Positions 16,075 to 24,646 of a stretch of DNA of 64,000 bases are shown piece after piece. A program made the position numbers and the translations under genes. Every line of letters begins with the position of its first letter. Position 1 is the stretch's first letter. Below the pieces are notes generated by a model. It was not told the origin of the DNA, did no database searches, and was given only the letters and a program-made list of their open reading frames with translations. Origin of the DNA: MM2 sp035460165 (GTDB lineage Bacteria; Pseudomonadota; Gammaproteobacteria; Burkholderiales; Methylophilaceae); contig DATHWW010000018.1 of NCBI GenBank assembly GCA_035460165.1, positions 1-64,000 of the forward strand, read 5' to 3'.

Positions 16075-17265
16075 ATGCGCTATCGCGTCAAAGCCCTGAA
16101 CAAGGATGGCGCCGTAATGGCGCTGACGCTGGATGCGGCAAGCGTCCAGGATGCCCGGCAGATCGCATCGGGGCAGGGGCTTTCTATACTGAGCACGCAA
16201 ACCGAGCGCAATGTTTTCGCACGGCTGCTCGGCCGCCGTTCCAATTTTCCGCTGTCGCTGTTCTGCCAGGAACTCAAGGTACTGCTGGCAGCCGGCATTA
16301 CCCTGGTCGATGCGTTGGAGACGCTGGCCGAGCGCGAGCAGAAATCCCGCATGGGCATCGTGCTGGAGCGTCTGGTGAGTCTGCTGCGCGAAGGCCGTAC
16401 GCTGGCGGATGCCATGGAGCGCATTCCCGAAGCCTTTCCTCCGCTGTTTTCCGCTTCCGTCCGCGCCAGCGAGACCTCGGGCGAAATCGTCGAGGCGCTC
16501 GGGCGTTACCTGGCATACCAGGGGCAAGTAGACGCGATCCGCAAGAAGGTCGTCAGTGCTTCGGTGTATCCGGCGATGATCATCGTCTTTGGCAGCCTGG
16601 TGCTGCTGTTCATGCTGGGCTACGTCGTGCCGCGTTTCAGCACCATCTATGCGGATCGCGGCGAGGCGGTGTCGTTTGCCTCGCGCATGCTGCTGCAGTG
16701 GGGCGGATTCGTTTCCGCGCATGGCTACGAAATAGCCGCTTATGCCGGGGCCGGGCTGGTCGCGTTGGTGTTCTGGTTGCGTCAGCCAGGTGCCCGCGCC
16801 TGGTTGTTGTCCTGTGTGCGCAGAATTCCGGCAATAGGCCGCATCTTGCAGATTTTCTTTTTGGCGCGGCTGTACCGTACGCTGGGTATGTTGTTGCGCG
16901 GCGGTATTCCCGCCGTGAGTGCGCTCGAGATGGCTTCTGGTGTGCTGGAGTCCGGCCTGCGCTCCCGCCTGGAAGCTGCGCGGCATGCTATCCGCGAGGG
17001 ACTCCCTCTTTCCGAGGCGTTTTATCGACATGGATTGACGACGCCGGTGGCGATGCGGCTGCTGCGCGTGGCGGAACAAACCGGCAGCATGAGCGAAATG
17101 CTGGAGAGCGCCGCGGCCTTTCATGAAGAGGAACTGGCGCGCGCTGTGGATTTGTTCACGCGCCTGTTCGAGCCGGCGCTGATGATGGTGATCGGTTTAT
17201 TGGTCGGGGCAGTGGTGTTGCTGATGTACATGCCGATCTTCGAACTGGCGGGCGCGGTCGGATGA
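16075..17265 (+). CDS. gspF: Type II secretion inner-membrane platform protein GspF
   Basis: A 396-residue polytopic membrane protein of the GspF/PilC family. It has the two duplicated cytoplasmic helical domains (FPLSLFCQELKVLLAAGITLVDALETLAE and LYRTLGMLLRGGIPAVSALEMA) and about three membrane segments near residues 165-190, 220-240 and 362-385. It anchors the pseudopilus assembly ATPase at the inner membrane. It starts four bases after gspG and overlaps gspE by four (ATGA). Length is normal. Confidence 0.94.
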   Translation: MRYRVKALNKDGAVMALTLDAASVQDARQIASGQGLSILSTQTERNVFARLLGRRSNFPLSLFCQELKVLLAAGITLVDALETLAEREQKSRMGIVLERLVSLLREGRTLADAMERIPEAFPPLFSASVRASETSGEIVEALGRYLAYQGQVDAIRKKVVSASVYPAMIIVFGSLVLLFMLGYVVPRFSTIYADRGEAVSFASRMLLQWGGFVSAHGYEIAAYAGAGLVALVFWLRQPGARAWLLSCVRRIPAIGRILQIFFLARLYRTLGMLLRGGIPAVSALEMASGVLESGLRSRLEAARHAIREGLPLSEAFYRHGLTTPVAMRLLRVAEQTGSMSEMLESAAAFHEEELARAVDLFTRLFEPALMMVIGLLVGAVVLLMYMPIFELAGAVG

Positions 17266-18932
17266 GCAGCGTTATCGACGTGCTGGCAAAATTGCCGCAA
17301 GCGCGCGATCTTTCGCTCCAAAGTGGACATCGTTTGATCGAGGCGCTGGAGGAGGTCGCCGGCTTGACGGCGAACGAGTTCATGGCGGCGTTGGGCGCCG
17401 CGCTCCGCTACCCCGTGCTGACGATGGAAGAGCTATATCGGCTGGTGCCCGATTTTGAAACCATCGGGTTTTCCGAAGCCTCGCAGCGCGAATGTCTTGC
17501 CTTCCGCGACGAGCAAGGCGCCTCCGTCATCGTTTTTGCGGATGCATTCTCGGAAAATTTGCCTACCTGGGCGCAAGGGCGGGCGCCGGGTGCCGCGCGC
17601 TGGTGTCTGGCGCATCACGCCGATATTGCCGCTTATCTCTCGCGCTACGAAGACGGGTTGAAGGCGCTTGATGCCGCGCTTCCGTCGGGGGCGTCCATTG
17701 GCGGCGGTATGCGGGGGGAAGAACTCTCGCTGGTGTCGATTACCGAGAGCACCAGCCCGGTCGTCAAGCTGGTGCATTCGACGCTGTACGACGCGCTCAA
17801 GGCCGAAGCCAGCGATATCCATCTCGAAACCACGGCTGCGGGGCTGACCATCAAATATCGCCTGGACGGCGTGCTGGTACAGATCGGCAGCGTCGGCGAA
17901 ACCGCCATGGCCAGCCAGATGATTTCCAGGATCAAGGTCATGTCGGAACTTGATATCTCGGAGCGGCGCGTGCCGCAGGATGGACGCTTCCGAGTCGGTC
18001 TGCGCGGGCGCGACATCGATTTTCGCGTTTCCATCATGCCCAGCATCCATGGCGAGGATGCCGTCATCCGCATCCTGGACAAGCAGGCGCTGACCGATCA
18101 TCTGCGCGGCTTGCGGCTGGACTACCTCGGCTTCGACGAGCGATCCATTGCCGAGATGCGGCAAGCGTTCCATGCGCCGTACGGGATGATACTCGTCACC
18201 GGCCCCACCGGCAGCGGCAAGACCACGACGCTGTATGCCGCGATTTCCGAGGTCAACAACGGCCAGGACAAGATCATCACCATCGAAGACCCGGTCGAGT
18301 ACCAGTTGTCCGGCGTGCTGCAGATTCCCGTCAACGAAAAAAAGGGGCTGACCTTCGCGCGCGGCTTGCGCTCCATCCTGCGCCACGATCCGGACAAGAT
18401 CATGGTGGGGGAAATCCGCGACCCGGAAACCGCGCAGATTGCGGTGCAATCGGCGCTGACCGGCCACTTGGTGTTTACCACGGTGCACGCCAACAATGTG
18501 TTCGACGTGATTGGCCGCTTTCTCAATATGGAGGTCGATTCCTACAGCTTCGTCTCGGCGCTCAACGTGGTGCTGGCGCAGCGGCTGGTGCGCCTCAATT
18601 GCCCGCAATGCTCCGCGCCGGATGCGCCTTCTGCGGAGTTGCTGGCCGAGTCGCGCCTTTCCTCCGAGGACGTGGCCGGTATGCAGTTTTCCCGCGGGCG
18701 CGGTTGCGGTGCCTGCCGCGGAACCGGCTACAAGGGGCGCAAGGCAGTGAGCGAAATCCTGACGCTGAATGATGAGATACGCGAACTGATCGTGTCGCGC
18801 GCGCCCATTCGGCAGGTCAAGGAAGCCGCACGCCACGCGGGTACGCGTTATCTGCGCGAATCCGCGCTGGAACTGGTGCGGGGCGGCGAAACCACATTGC
18901 AGGAAGTCAATCGTGTTACTGCCGTCGTTTGA
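17262..18932 (+). CDS. gspE: Type II secretion assembly ATPase GspE
   Basis: A 556-residue AAA-like secretion ATPase powering pseudopilus growth. It has an N-terminal GspE/MshEN-type domain, then the catalytic core with Walker A GPTGSGKTTTLY, the Asp box (ITIEDPVEYQL), Walker B-like DKIMVGEIRDPETA and the His box (LTGHLVFTTVHANN). A zinc-binding pair follows: CPQC, then CGAC about 45 residues later. It overlaps gspF upstream and the PilM/GspL-like gene downstream (20 bases). Confidence 0.95.
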   Translation: MSSVIDVLAKLPQARDLSLQSGHRLIEALEEVAGLTANEFMAALGAALRYPVLTMEELYRLVPDFETIGFSEASQRECLAFRDEQGASVIVFADAFSENLPTWAQGRAPGAARWCLAHHADIAAYLSRYEDGLKALDAALPSGASIGGGMRGEELSLVSITESTSPVVKLVHSTLYDALKAEASDIHLETTAAGLTIKYRLDGVLVQIGSVGETAMASQMISRIKVMSELDISERRVPQDGRFRVGLRGRDIDFRVSIMPSIHGEDAVIRILDKQALTDHLRGLRLDYLGFDERSIAEMRQAFHAPYGMILVTGPTGSGKTTTLYAAISEVNNGQDKIITIEDPVEYQLSGVLQIPVNEKKGLTFARGLRSILRHDPDKIMVGEIRDPETAQIAVQSALTGHLVFTTVHANNVFDVIGRFLNMEVDSYSFVSALNVVLAQRLVRLNCPQCSAPDAPSAELLAESRLSSEDVAGMQFSRGRGCGACRGTGYKGRKAVSEILTLNDEIRELIVSRAPIRQVKEAARHAGTRYLRESALELVRGGETTLQEVNRVTAVV

Positions 18933-19662
18933 TACGTGCCATGTATACCTCGCGCCGAATTTGGCGCGGTATGCGCGCATCCGTCGCGGCTGGAGCGGCA
19001 GGCCGGAGCTGTCCGAGGTTGCGCTTCCGGAAGAGACCAGGCTGGAAACGCTTGCCCGCGCCCTGGGCGCGTCGCGTTCACCAATCAGGCTGACACTTTC
19101 GGGCCAGTTCGCCCATGTGCTGTTGCTGCCATTCCAGGCGTCACTTGAAACGGCCGCCGAATGGGAGGCTTATGCGCGCCACGCCTGTGTTTCCATCTTC
19201 GGGGAAAAACAGGGCGGTTGGCGTATCCGGCTCTCCCGGCAAGGTTACGGCCAGCCGATTATCGCCGCGGTGGTGGAAGAAAATCTGTATGCCGCAATCG
19301 AAACTGAGATGCAAAAACAAGAACGACGGCTGTTGTCGGTGGAGCCCTTTAGCGCGGACGTATTCGACCGCCATCGGCGCATGCTGGGCCGGGATTTCTG
19401 GTTGTTTATCGCCGAAGCGGGCACCTGTACCTGCTGGTATGCGCAGGATGGCGTGATTCGCAACGTACTTGCGCATCCGCTGGAAGCCGACTGGCGAGGC
19501 AGCTTAGGCGCTTTCATTGCGCGCGAATTGGCTAAAAAGGGAGACCCCAACCCAGCGCCAATATTCCTCCACACACCCGAAGCCGTGCATTTCAAGGATG
19601 AGGAATTGCCGGGCCTCACGATTCGTCCGCTGGCAGACGTCGCTTCGAAGGGATTACGATGA
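18913..19662 (+). CDS. PilM/GspL-type cytoplasmic component of secretion locus
   Basis: A 249-residue soluble protein with no strong motif of its own. By place (after gspE, before PilN-, PilO- and PilP-like proteins) and its actin-fold-like layout (LTLSGQFAHVLLLPFQ, AVVEENLYAAIETEM) it should be the PilM or cytoplasmic GspL part that links the ATPase to the membrane ring. A canonical ATP motif is not visible. It starts at GTG 18913, inside the end of gspE, and overlaps the next gene by four bases. The assignment rests mainly on context. Confidence 0.6.
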   Translation: MLLPSFDTCHVYLAPNLARYARIRRGWSGRPELSEVALPEETRLETLARALGASRSPIRLTLSGQFAHVLLLPFQASLETAAEWEAYARHACVSIFGEKQGGWRIRLSRQGYGQPIIAAVVEENLYAAIETEMQKQERRLLSVEPFSADVFDRHRRMLGRDFWLFIAEAGTCTCWYAQDGVIRNVLAHPLEADWRGSLGAFIARELAKKGDPNPAPIFLHTPEAVHFKDEELPGLTIRPLADVASKGLR

Positions 19663-20177
19663 GACGCAGCCTGCCTCCGCTACGCTTGAACTTCCGTCAA
19701 AGCCAGGGCGGGCGGCGCAGGCTGAATGGCGTCTGGCTGATCTTGACCGTGATACTCATCGTCCTGCCGATCATGCATCACCGGCAGATCGTGCGCGATA
19801 CGGCAAGGATGGAGCAGGAGTCGGCGGTGCTCGCAATCTCAAACGTGAGTCCCGTCGTGTTGAGCTCCATGAAGGATGACGGCAGCAGCCAATTGCTGGA
19901 GCAGCTCAACGCGCCGTGGGAGACGCTGCTGAACGGCCTGGAAGTCGCCGCAGGTGACAAGGTCGCTTTGCTTTCCATGCAGCCTAACCTGACGCGCGGA
20001 GAGACGGTATTGCTGGGCGAGGCGGCACGCTATGCCGATGTGCTGGACTATATCGAGCGGCTCAAGGCCCAGCCCGGATTCATGCAGGCGTACCTTACCA
20101 ATCACACGATTGCCGAAGACACGCCGGGCAAGCCGGTCAGATTTGCAATTACCTTGCAATGGGAGGCGGCCTCATGA
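19659..20177 (+). CDS. PilN/GspL periplasmic-type inner-membrane protein
   Basis: A 172-residue bitopic protein. A short basic N-terminal tail (MRRSLPPLRLNFRQ) precedes one membrane helix at about residues 25-42, then a periplasmic domain. This is the layout of PilN or the C-terminal half of GspL, including the LRLNFRQ-type N-terminal peptide that binds PilM in type IV pili. The tail of the domain (YADVLDYIERLKAQPGFMQAYL) resembles the ferredoxin-like fold of these proteins. It overlaps both neighbours by four bases (ATGA). Confidence 0.6.
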   Translation: MRRSLPPLRLNFRQSQGGRRRLNGVWLILTVILIVLPIMHHRQIVRDTARMEQESAVLAISNVSPVVLSSMKDDGSSQLLEQLNAPWETLLNGLEVAAGDKVALLSMQPNLTRGETVLLGEAARYADVLDYIERLKAQPGFMQAYLTNHTIAEDTPGKPVRFAITLQWEAAS

Positions 20178-20704
20178 AACGGGTCGCGTGGGAAGCGACG
20201 CGCTTGCTGGAAGCTTCGGGCTGGTGGCTGGCGCCGATAGGGGCGCTGCTGTTTGTCGCAGCTTATTATGCGCTGGCGATTTTTCCTGCGCTTGAACAGC
20301 ACACGATGGCGCTCAATCGACATGCAGCGCTGACGCATTCTGCCCGCAAGCCGGCAATGATTGAGAAAAAAGCCGCTGCCGGCGGCATCGTATTCGCATC
20401 GCTGCCTTCGCACCGCACCTTACCCCAATGGCTCGCGGCGATGTTTACCACAGCCAAGGAGCTCGATGTGGTTCTGGATGTTGGGGACTATCGTTATATC
20501 CGAAACCGCAATGAGCCTTACGGGCGCTATCGGATCGAATTGCCTGTGTATGCCGACTACGCCACGGTGCGCCGTTTCGCCGCACGGCTGATGAATGATA
20601 TGCCGTTTGCCGTGCTTGAGGATATCCGTTTGACGCGCGATGACGTCGATAGCGACATCGTCGAGGCGCATTTTCGGCTCACGCTTTTTCTTTCGGAACG
20701 CTAA
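20174..20704 (+). CDS. PilO/GspM-like inner-membrane protein
   Basis: A 176-residue bitopic protein. The membrane helix lies at about residues 17-40 (WWLAPIGALLFVAAYYALAIFP). It is followed by a short coil and a periplasmic domain ending FAVLEDIRLTRDDVDSDIVEAHFRLTLFL, a typical PilO/GspM ending in which predicted strands carry YRIELPVYADYATVRRF. I take ATG 20174, which overlaps the stop of the preceding gene, over an upstream in-frame ATG at 20159. Its stop overlaps the next start (TAATG). Confidence 0.6.
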   Translation: MKRVAWEATRLLEASGWWLAPIGALLFVAAYYALAIFPALEQHTMALNRHAALTHSARKPAMIEKKAAAGGIVFASLPSHRTLPQWLAAMFTTAKELDVVLDVGDYRYIRNRNEPYGRYRIELPVYADYATVRRFAARLMNDMPFAVLEDIRLTRDDVDSDIVEAHFRLTLFLSER

Positions 20705-21372
20705 TGAACGGCGCGCAAATAAGCCGTATTGCAATCGGGGGCGCGTTGCTGGTGACGCTGTACCTCACCTTAGAAAGCGCGCGCCAACCCGCGGAGGATC
20801 CCGCTGAAAGCGTCAGTGTCCCCGTGCGTACAGTCCGCCAGGCCGGGGCGATGGAGGTGCGTGCGCAACCCGCCGCTCCCGCGTTGCCTATACGCCATTG
20901 GAGCGAGGAGGCGGCCAACGATCCTTTTCAAACGATGGCCTGGTATGTTCCGCCCAGACCGCAAGCGATCATGCCGCCGCGGCCGCAGGCGCCGCCCGTA
21001 CCGTACAAGTATTTCGGCAAGCTGATGGAAGGCGATGCGCCGCAGGCCTTTTTGTATCAGGGCGATCGGGTGATCGTGGCCAAGGTGGGGGAGGTTCTGG
21101 CCAATACTTACCGGGTCGAGAATATCGCGCCCGAGGCCGTGAGCTTCACCTATTTGCCGCTCGGCACGCGGCAGACCGTCCTCTTTGGCGAGAGAGAGAC
21201 CGAACTATCAACGGCGGATACCTCCGGGGACGAAGCGGACGATGAGGCGACATCGCAAAACAAGCCGGCAAAGGTCACAACGGGACCCATCAACATACAG
21301 GCAATACAAGAGATGGCGCAACAGTCGACGCTCAGGGTGAAAGAGAAAGGCGAAAATGCGAATAACGAATAA
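20704..21372 (+). CDS. PilP/GspC-like secretin-connecting protein
   Basis: A 222-residue protein with one N-terminal membrane helix (residues 6-24) and a Pro-rich periplasmic linker (VPPRPQAIMPPRPQAPPVPYKYFG). A small beta domain follows (DRVIVAKVGEVLANTYRVENIAPEAVSFTYLPLG), which matches the homology region of GspC/PilP that touches the secretin. The last 60 residues are charged and probably disordered. It overlaps the secretin gene start by 17 bases. The class is supported by context more than by motif. Confidence 0.62.
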   Translation: MNGAQISRIAIGGALLVTLYLTLESARQPAEDPAESVSVPVRTVRQAGAMEVRAQPAAPALPIRHWSEEAANDPFQTMAWYVPPRPQAIMPPRPQAPPVPYKYFGKLMEGDAPQAFLYQGDRVIVAKVGEVLANTYRVENIAPEAVSFTYLPLGTRQTVLFGERETELSTADTSGDEADDEATSQNKPAKVTTGPINIQAIQEMAQQSTLRVKEKGENANNE

Positions 21373-23251
21373 GAGGATGGCCATGGCCGTGGTGCTGGCG
21401 GGGTTGGCAAGTTGCACCACGTTGCCTTGGGAGAATCCGCCGCCCAAGACCGGCCCGCCCGGCTCCACGATTCCGCAGACGGCGCCGGAAACGCCTGACC
21501 GCATGGCTTATCTCAAGGAGCGCGCGTCCCAGATGCAGGAGTTGCTGGAAAGCGCCGAGCGCGCTTCGCTCGGCGGCGACCTCGACGAGGCCGAGCGCTT
21601 GCTGAACGAAGTGCTGGCCATCGATGCGCAGAACCAGCGCGCCTTTACCGAGCTGGACCGCATCGCCAATTTCCGGCGCCATCCCGGCATGGTGGAAGAG
21701 GCAGGCATGCTGCTCGAAAAGGGCGACGAATTCGCCGCCGAGAAGCGCGTGCGCCAGGTGCTGATGGAAAACCCGAAGAATCGCGATGCGCTGCAAATCT
21801 ACACAGCCATCCTGAAAAAGCGGGAGGACAAGAAGGCGCTGGTGCCGGTGCTGAAAACAACGAGCAGCAAGCCGATCTCCCTGGAATTCCGCGAAGCCAA
21901 TCTCAAAATGGTGTTCGAAGCGCTGTCGCGCACCACCGGTATCAATTTCATCCTCGACAAAGATATCCGCAATGACCAGAAAACCACGGTTTTCATCAAG
22001 AGCGCGCCGCTGCAGGATGTCCTGGATTCGCTGCTGTCGGCCAATCAGTTGCAGAAGAAGGTCATCAACGAGGATACGGTGGTGATCTACCCCAATACGC
22101 CGCTCAAGGCGCGCGAGTACCAGGAGCTGGTGATGCGGACGTTCTATCTCGCGAATGCGGATGTGAAGCAGACCGCCGTGCTGCTCAAGACCATGCTGCA
22201 GGTAAAGGACATCTTCACCGACGAAAAAATCAATCTGGTTGTCATCCGCGATACGCCGGACGTCATCCGCATGGCGGAGCAGCTGGTGCTGGCGCAGGAT
22301 ATAGCCGACCCGGAGGTGGTGCTGGACGTGGAAATACTGGAAATCAACCGCAACAAGGCCACGGAGCTGGGCATCAAGTATCCCAATCAGCTTTCGGTGC
22401 TGTCGGGCGACGAGGCGGTACTCACGATGAATAGGCTCAAGAATCTTTCCTCCAGCGATATCGGCGTCACGCCCAACCCCGCGCTTAACTTCAAGGACAA
22501 CAACGGCGCGGCCAATCTGTTGGCAAATCCCAGCATACGTGTGCGTAATCGGGAGAAAGCGCGTATCCATATCGGCGACCGGATTCCTGTCATTACTTCC
22601 AATGTGGCCTCAACCGGAACCATTTCCGAGAGTGTGCAATATCTGGATGTCGGGCTGAAGCTGGAGGTCGAGCCTTCGGTAAATATCGAAGACGATGTGT
22701 CGATACGCATTGGTCTGGATGTTGGCACACTGGGGCCATCATTCACGACCGTGAACGGCTCCCGCGTATTCCAGATCGGCACCCGCAACGCCAGTACGCT
22801 ATTGCGCCTGCATGACGGCGAAACCCAGATACTGGCCGGATTGATCAATGACCAGGACCGCAGCGATATCAGCAAGCTGCCGGGGCTGGGCGATATACCC
22901 TTGCTCGGGCGCTTGTTTTCCAATAAATCCAGCGAGCGCACCAAGACCGACGTGATCCTGTCGATTACGCCGCATGTCATTCGCAACCTGCCGGTGCAGA
23001 CTGCAGCCAGTGCCGAGGTGGTGATAGGGACAGAAAGCAGCCTGGGCAGGGTGCCGACTTCCGTCCGCGGCGGTGTCCTCCCGGCCATGTTGATGCCTTT
23101 ACTGAATCGTGCGCCTGCAGCGACTCCGGCGCAGCCGGCGTCGTCGTCGGACAATACCGCGCCCGCGGCCTCCGGCAAGGAAAAGGAGAGTAACGATAAC
23201 AATAATGGCGTGGGCTTGCCGAAAAGCCTGACTTATCCGCTCGGACAATAA
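21356..23251 (+). CDS. gspD: Lipoprotein secretin (GspD/PilQ family)
   Basis: A 631-residue outer-membrane channel subunit. A lipobox (LAGLASC, Cys20) suggests it is lipidated and so may not need a separate pilotin. Residues 50-170 form a helical, TPR-like N-terminal part (LLNEVLAIDAQNQRAF). Secretin N0/N1-type domains follow (ISLEFREANLKMVFEALSRTTGINF). The beta-barrel gate domain ends with LLRLHDGETQILAGLI and the SKLPGLGDIPLLGRLF signature. A Ser/Asn-rich tail closes it. A start at ATG 21377 would still keep the lipobox. Confidence 0.9.
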   Translation: MRITNKRMAMAVVLAGLASCTTLPWENPPPKTGPPGSTIPQTAPETPDRMAYLKERASQMQELLESAERASLGGDLDEAERLLNEVLAIDAQNQRAFTELDRIANFRRHPGMVEEAGMLLEKGDEFAAEKRVRQVLMENPKNRDALQIYTAILKKREDKKALVPVLKTTSSKPISLEFREANLKMVFEALSRTTGINFILDKDIRNDQKTTVFIKSAPLQDVLDSLLSANQLQKKVINEDTVVIYPNTPLKAREYQELVMRTFYLANADVKQTAVLLKTMLQVKDIFTDEKINLVVIRDTPDVIRMAEQLVLAQDIADPEVVLDVEILEINRNKATELGIKYPNQLSVLSGDEAVLTMNRLKNLSSSDIGVTPNPALNFKDNNGAANLLANPSIRVRNREKARIHIGDRIPVITSNVASTGTISESVQYLDVGLKLEVEPSVNIEDDVSIRIGLDVGTLGPSFTTVNGSRVFQIGTRNASTLLRLHDGETQILAGLINDQDRSDISKLPGLGDIPLLGRLFSNKSSERTKTDVILSITPHVIRNLPVQTAASAEVVIGTESSLGRVPTSVRGGVLPAMLMPLLNRAPAATPAQPASSSDNTAPAASGKEKESNDNNNGVGLPKSLTYPLGQ

Positions 23252-23255
23252 GCAC

Positions 23256-23729
23256 ATGCAGCGGCAACGCGGCTTCACTTTTATCGAGCTAGTAATTACC
23301 GCAGCCATCCTCGGCGTGCTAGCCGCCGCCGCGATGCCGATGATCGAGCTATCGCTGCAGCGCGGCAAGGAACAAGAGTTGCGGCTGGCCTTGCGCCAGG
23401 TGCGCGAGGCGATCGACGCCTACAAAAAAGCCGCCGATGAAGGCAGAATCGCCCGGCAGGCGGACGAAAGCGGCTATCCCCGGCGTCTGGAAGAGCTGTG
23501 GGCCGGCGTAGAGGACCTCAAGCATCCGGGCAAGCGCAAGATTTACTTCCTGCGGCGATTGCCGGCAGACCCGATGTTCGAAGGGCGTACAGAAATAGCT
23601 GCCGAGACGTGGGGAAAACGCAGTTACGAAAGCAGCCCGGATGCGCCCAAGGAAGGGCGCGACGTATTCGATGTGTACTCGTTAAGCAAACGGAAAGGCC
23701 TTAATGGCATTGCCTATGATCAGTGGTAA
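23256..23729 (+). CDS. Pseudopilin of the secretion locus
   Basis: A 157-residue protein with a prepilin site at RG|FTFIELVITAAILG (Gly6, Glu at +5) and a hydrophobic helix to about residue 28. The globular part has EAIDAYKKAADEGRI, a GspG-like region, and ends with DVFDVYSLSKRKGLNGIAYDQW. It is a second GspG/GspH-type pseudopilin, probably minor. It starts four bases after the secretin and overlaps the following pseudopilin by 26 bases. Confidence 0.85.
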   Translation: MQRQRGFTFIELVITAAILGVLAAAAMPMIELSLQRGKEQELRLALRQVREAIDAYKKAADEGRIARQADESGYPRRLEELWAGVEDLKHPGKRKIYFLRRLPADPMFEGRTEIAAETWGKRSYESSPDAPKEGRDVFDVYSLSKRKGLNGIAYDQW

Positions 23730-24096
23730 GCGCCGGGGGTTTACCCTGGTCGAGCTGGCGATCGTCATGGCGATGATCGCGCTGTTGCTGACCTTTGCCT
23801 TGCCGCGCTATTTCGACGGATTGGAGCGCGCCAAGGAAGCCGCGTTGCGCCAGGACCTGAAAACCATGCGCGATGCGCTAGCGCAGTTCCACGCCGATCG
23901 CGGCATCTACCCTGAAATGCTGGAAGACCTGGTGACGCAGCGTTATCTGCACACCGTACCGGTCGATCCCATTGCGGAGAGCGCGGCAACTTGGCTGACC
24001 ACGCCGCCGCCAGAGCCGGAGCGGGGCGTGATCTACGATATTCACAGCGGTGCCGAGGGGCAGGCGCAAGATGGCACGTATTACGCCGACTGGTAG
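23704..24096 (+). CDS. Pseudopilin, GspG-like, minor
   Basis: A 130-residue pseudopilin with cleavage site RG|FTLVELAIVMAMIA (Glu at +5). Its body resembles GspG (DALAQFHADRGIYPEMLEDLV, then VDPI and VIYDIHSGAEG). ATG 23704 has an AAAGG ribosome site; ATG 23716 is a possible alternative. It overlaps the neighbours on both sides by about 26 bases, which implies strict co-translation. Its short C terminus lacks an obvious calcium loop. Confidence 0.85.
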   Translation: MALPMISGKRRGFTLVELAIVMAMIALLLTFALPRYFDGLERAKEAALRQDLKTMRDALAQFHADRGIYPEMLEDLVTQRYLHTVPVDPIAESAATWLTTPPPEPERGVIYDIHSGAEGQAQDGTYYADW

Positions 24097-24646
24097 CCGG
24101 AAAATCCTTCATCGTCGTTCAAAAGGCGGAGGTTTCACCTACCTCGGCCTGTTGTTCATTGTGGCGATCATGGGACTGGCGATGGCCTTGGCGGCGCAAG
24201 TCTGGGAAACCACTATCCGACGAGAAAAGGAGCGCGAACTCCTGTTTGTCGGCAAGCAGATACGGCAGGCCATCGGCAGTTATTACGCGGAAATGCCCGA
24301 TGGGGTCAGACGCTATCCGCAACGGCTGGAGGATTTGCTGCAGGACAATCGCTTTCCCGGCGTCAAGCGTCATCTGCGAAGGCTGTATCGAGACCCGGTT
24401 ACCGGCAGTGCGGAATGGGGGTTGGTACCGTCTGGGGAAGGCGGCATTCAAGGCATTTACAGCGTATCGTCCCTGATTCCATTGAAACAAGCCGGTTTCG
24501 ATACCGCCGATATGGGGTTCGAGAACAAACTTCACTACTCGGAGTGGAAGTTCGTCTATCTCCCAACGCAAGCGGCAAACGCTGAGTCCGAGGAGGGCGA
24601 GCCATTGCTATTACCCGCCGCCCCACAGGAGGATGGTTCTAGTTAA
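24071..24646 (+). CDS. Atypical pseudopilin lacking Glu at +5
   Basis: A 191-residue protein with a prepilin-like N terminus after a long basic leader: GG|FTYLGLLFIVAIMG. The usual Glu at +5 is Gly here, a change also known from the tip pseudopilin GspK. The globular region (REKERELLFVGKQIRQAIGSYY ... RYPQRLEDLLQDNRFPG) is related to the other pseudopilins in the cluster. I prefer ATG 24071; a GTG-type start further up is open. It ends tail to tail with ybiT, the two stops sharing the TTAA at 24643-24646. It could form the tip complex (inference). Confidence 0.78.
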   Translation: MARITPTGSRKILHRRSKGGGFTYLGLLFIVAIMGLAMALAAQVWETTIRREKERELLFVGKQIRQAIGSYYAEMPDGVRRYPQRLEDLLQDNRFPGVKRHLRRLYRDPVTGSAEWGLVPSGEGGIQGIYSVSSLIPLKQAGFDTADMGFENKLHYSEWKFVYLPTQAANAESEEGEPLLLPAAPQEDGSS

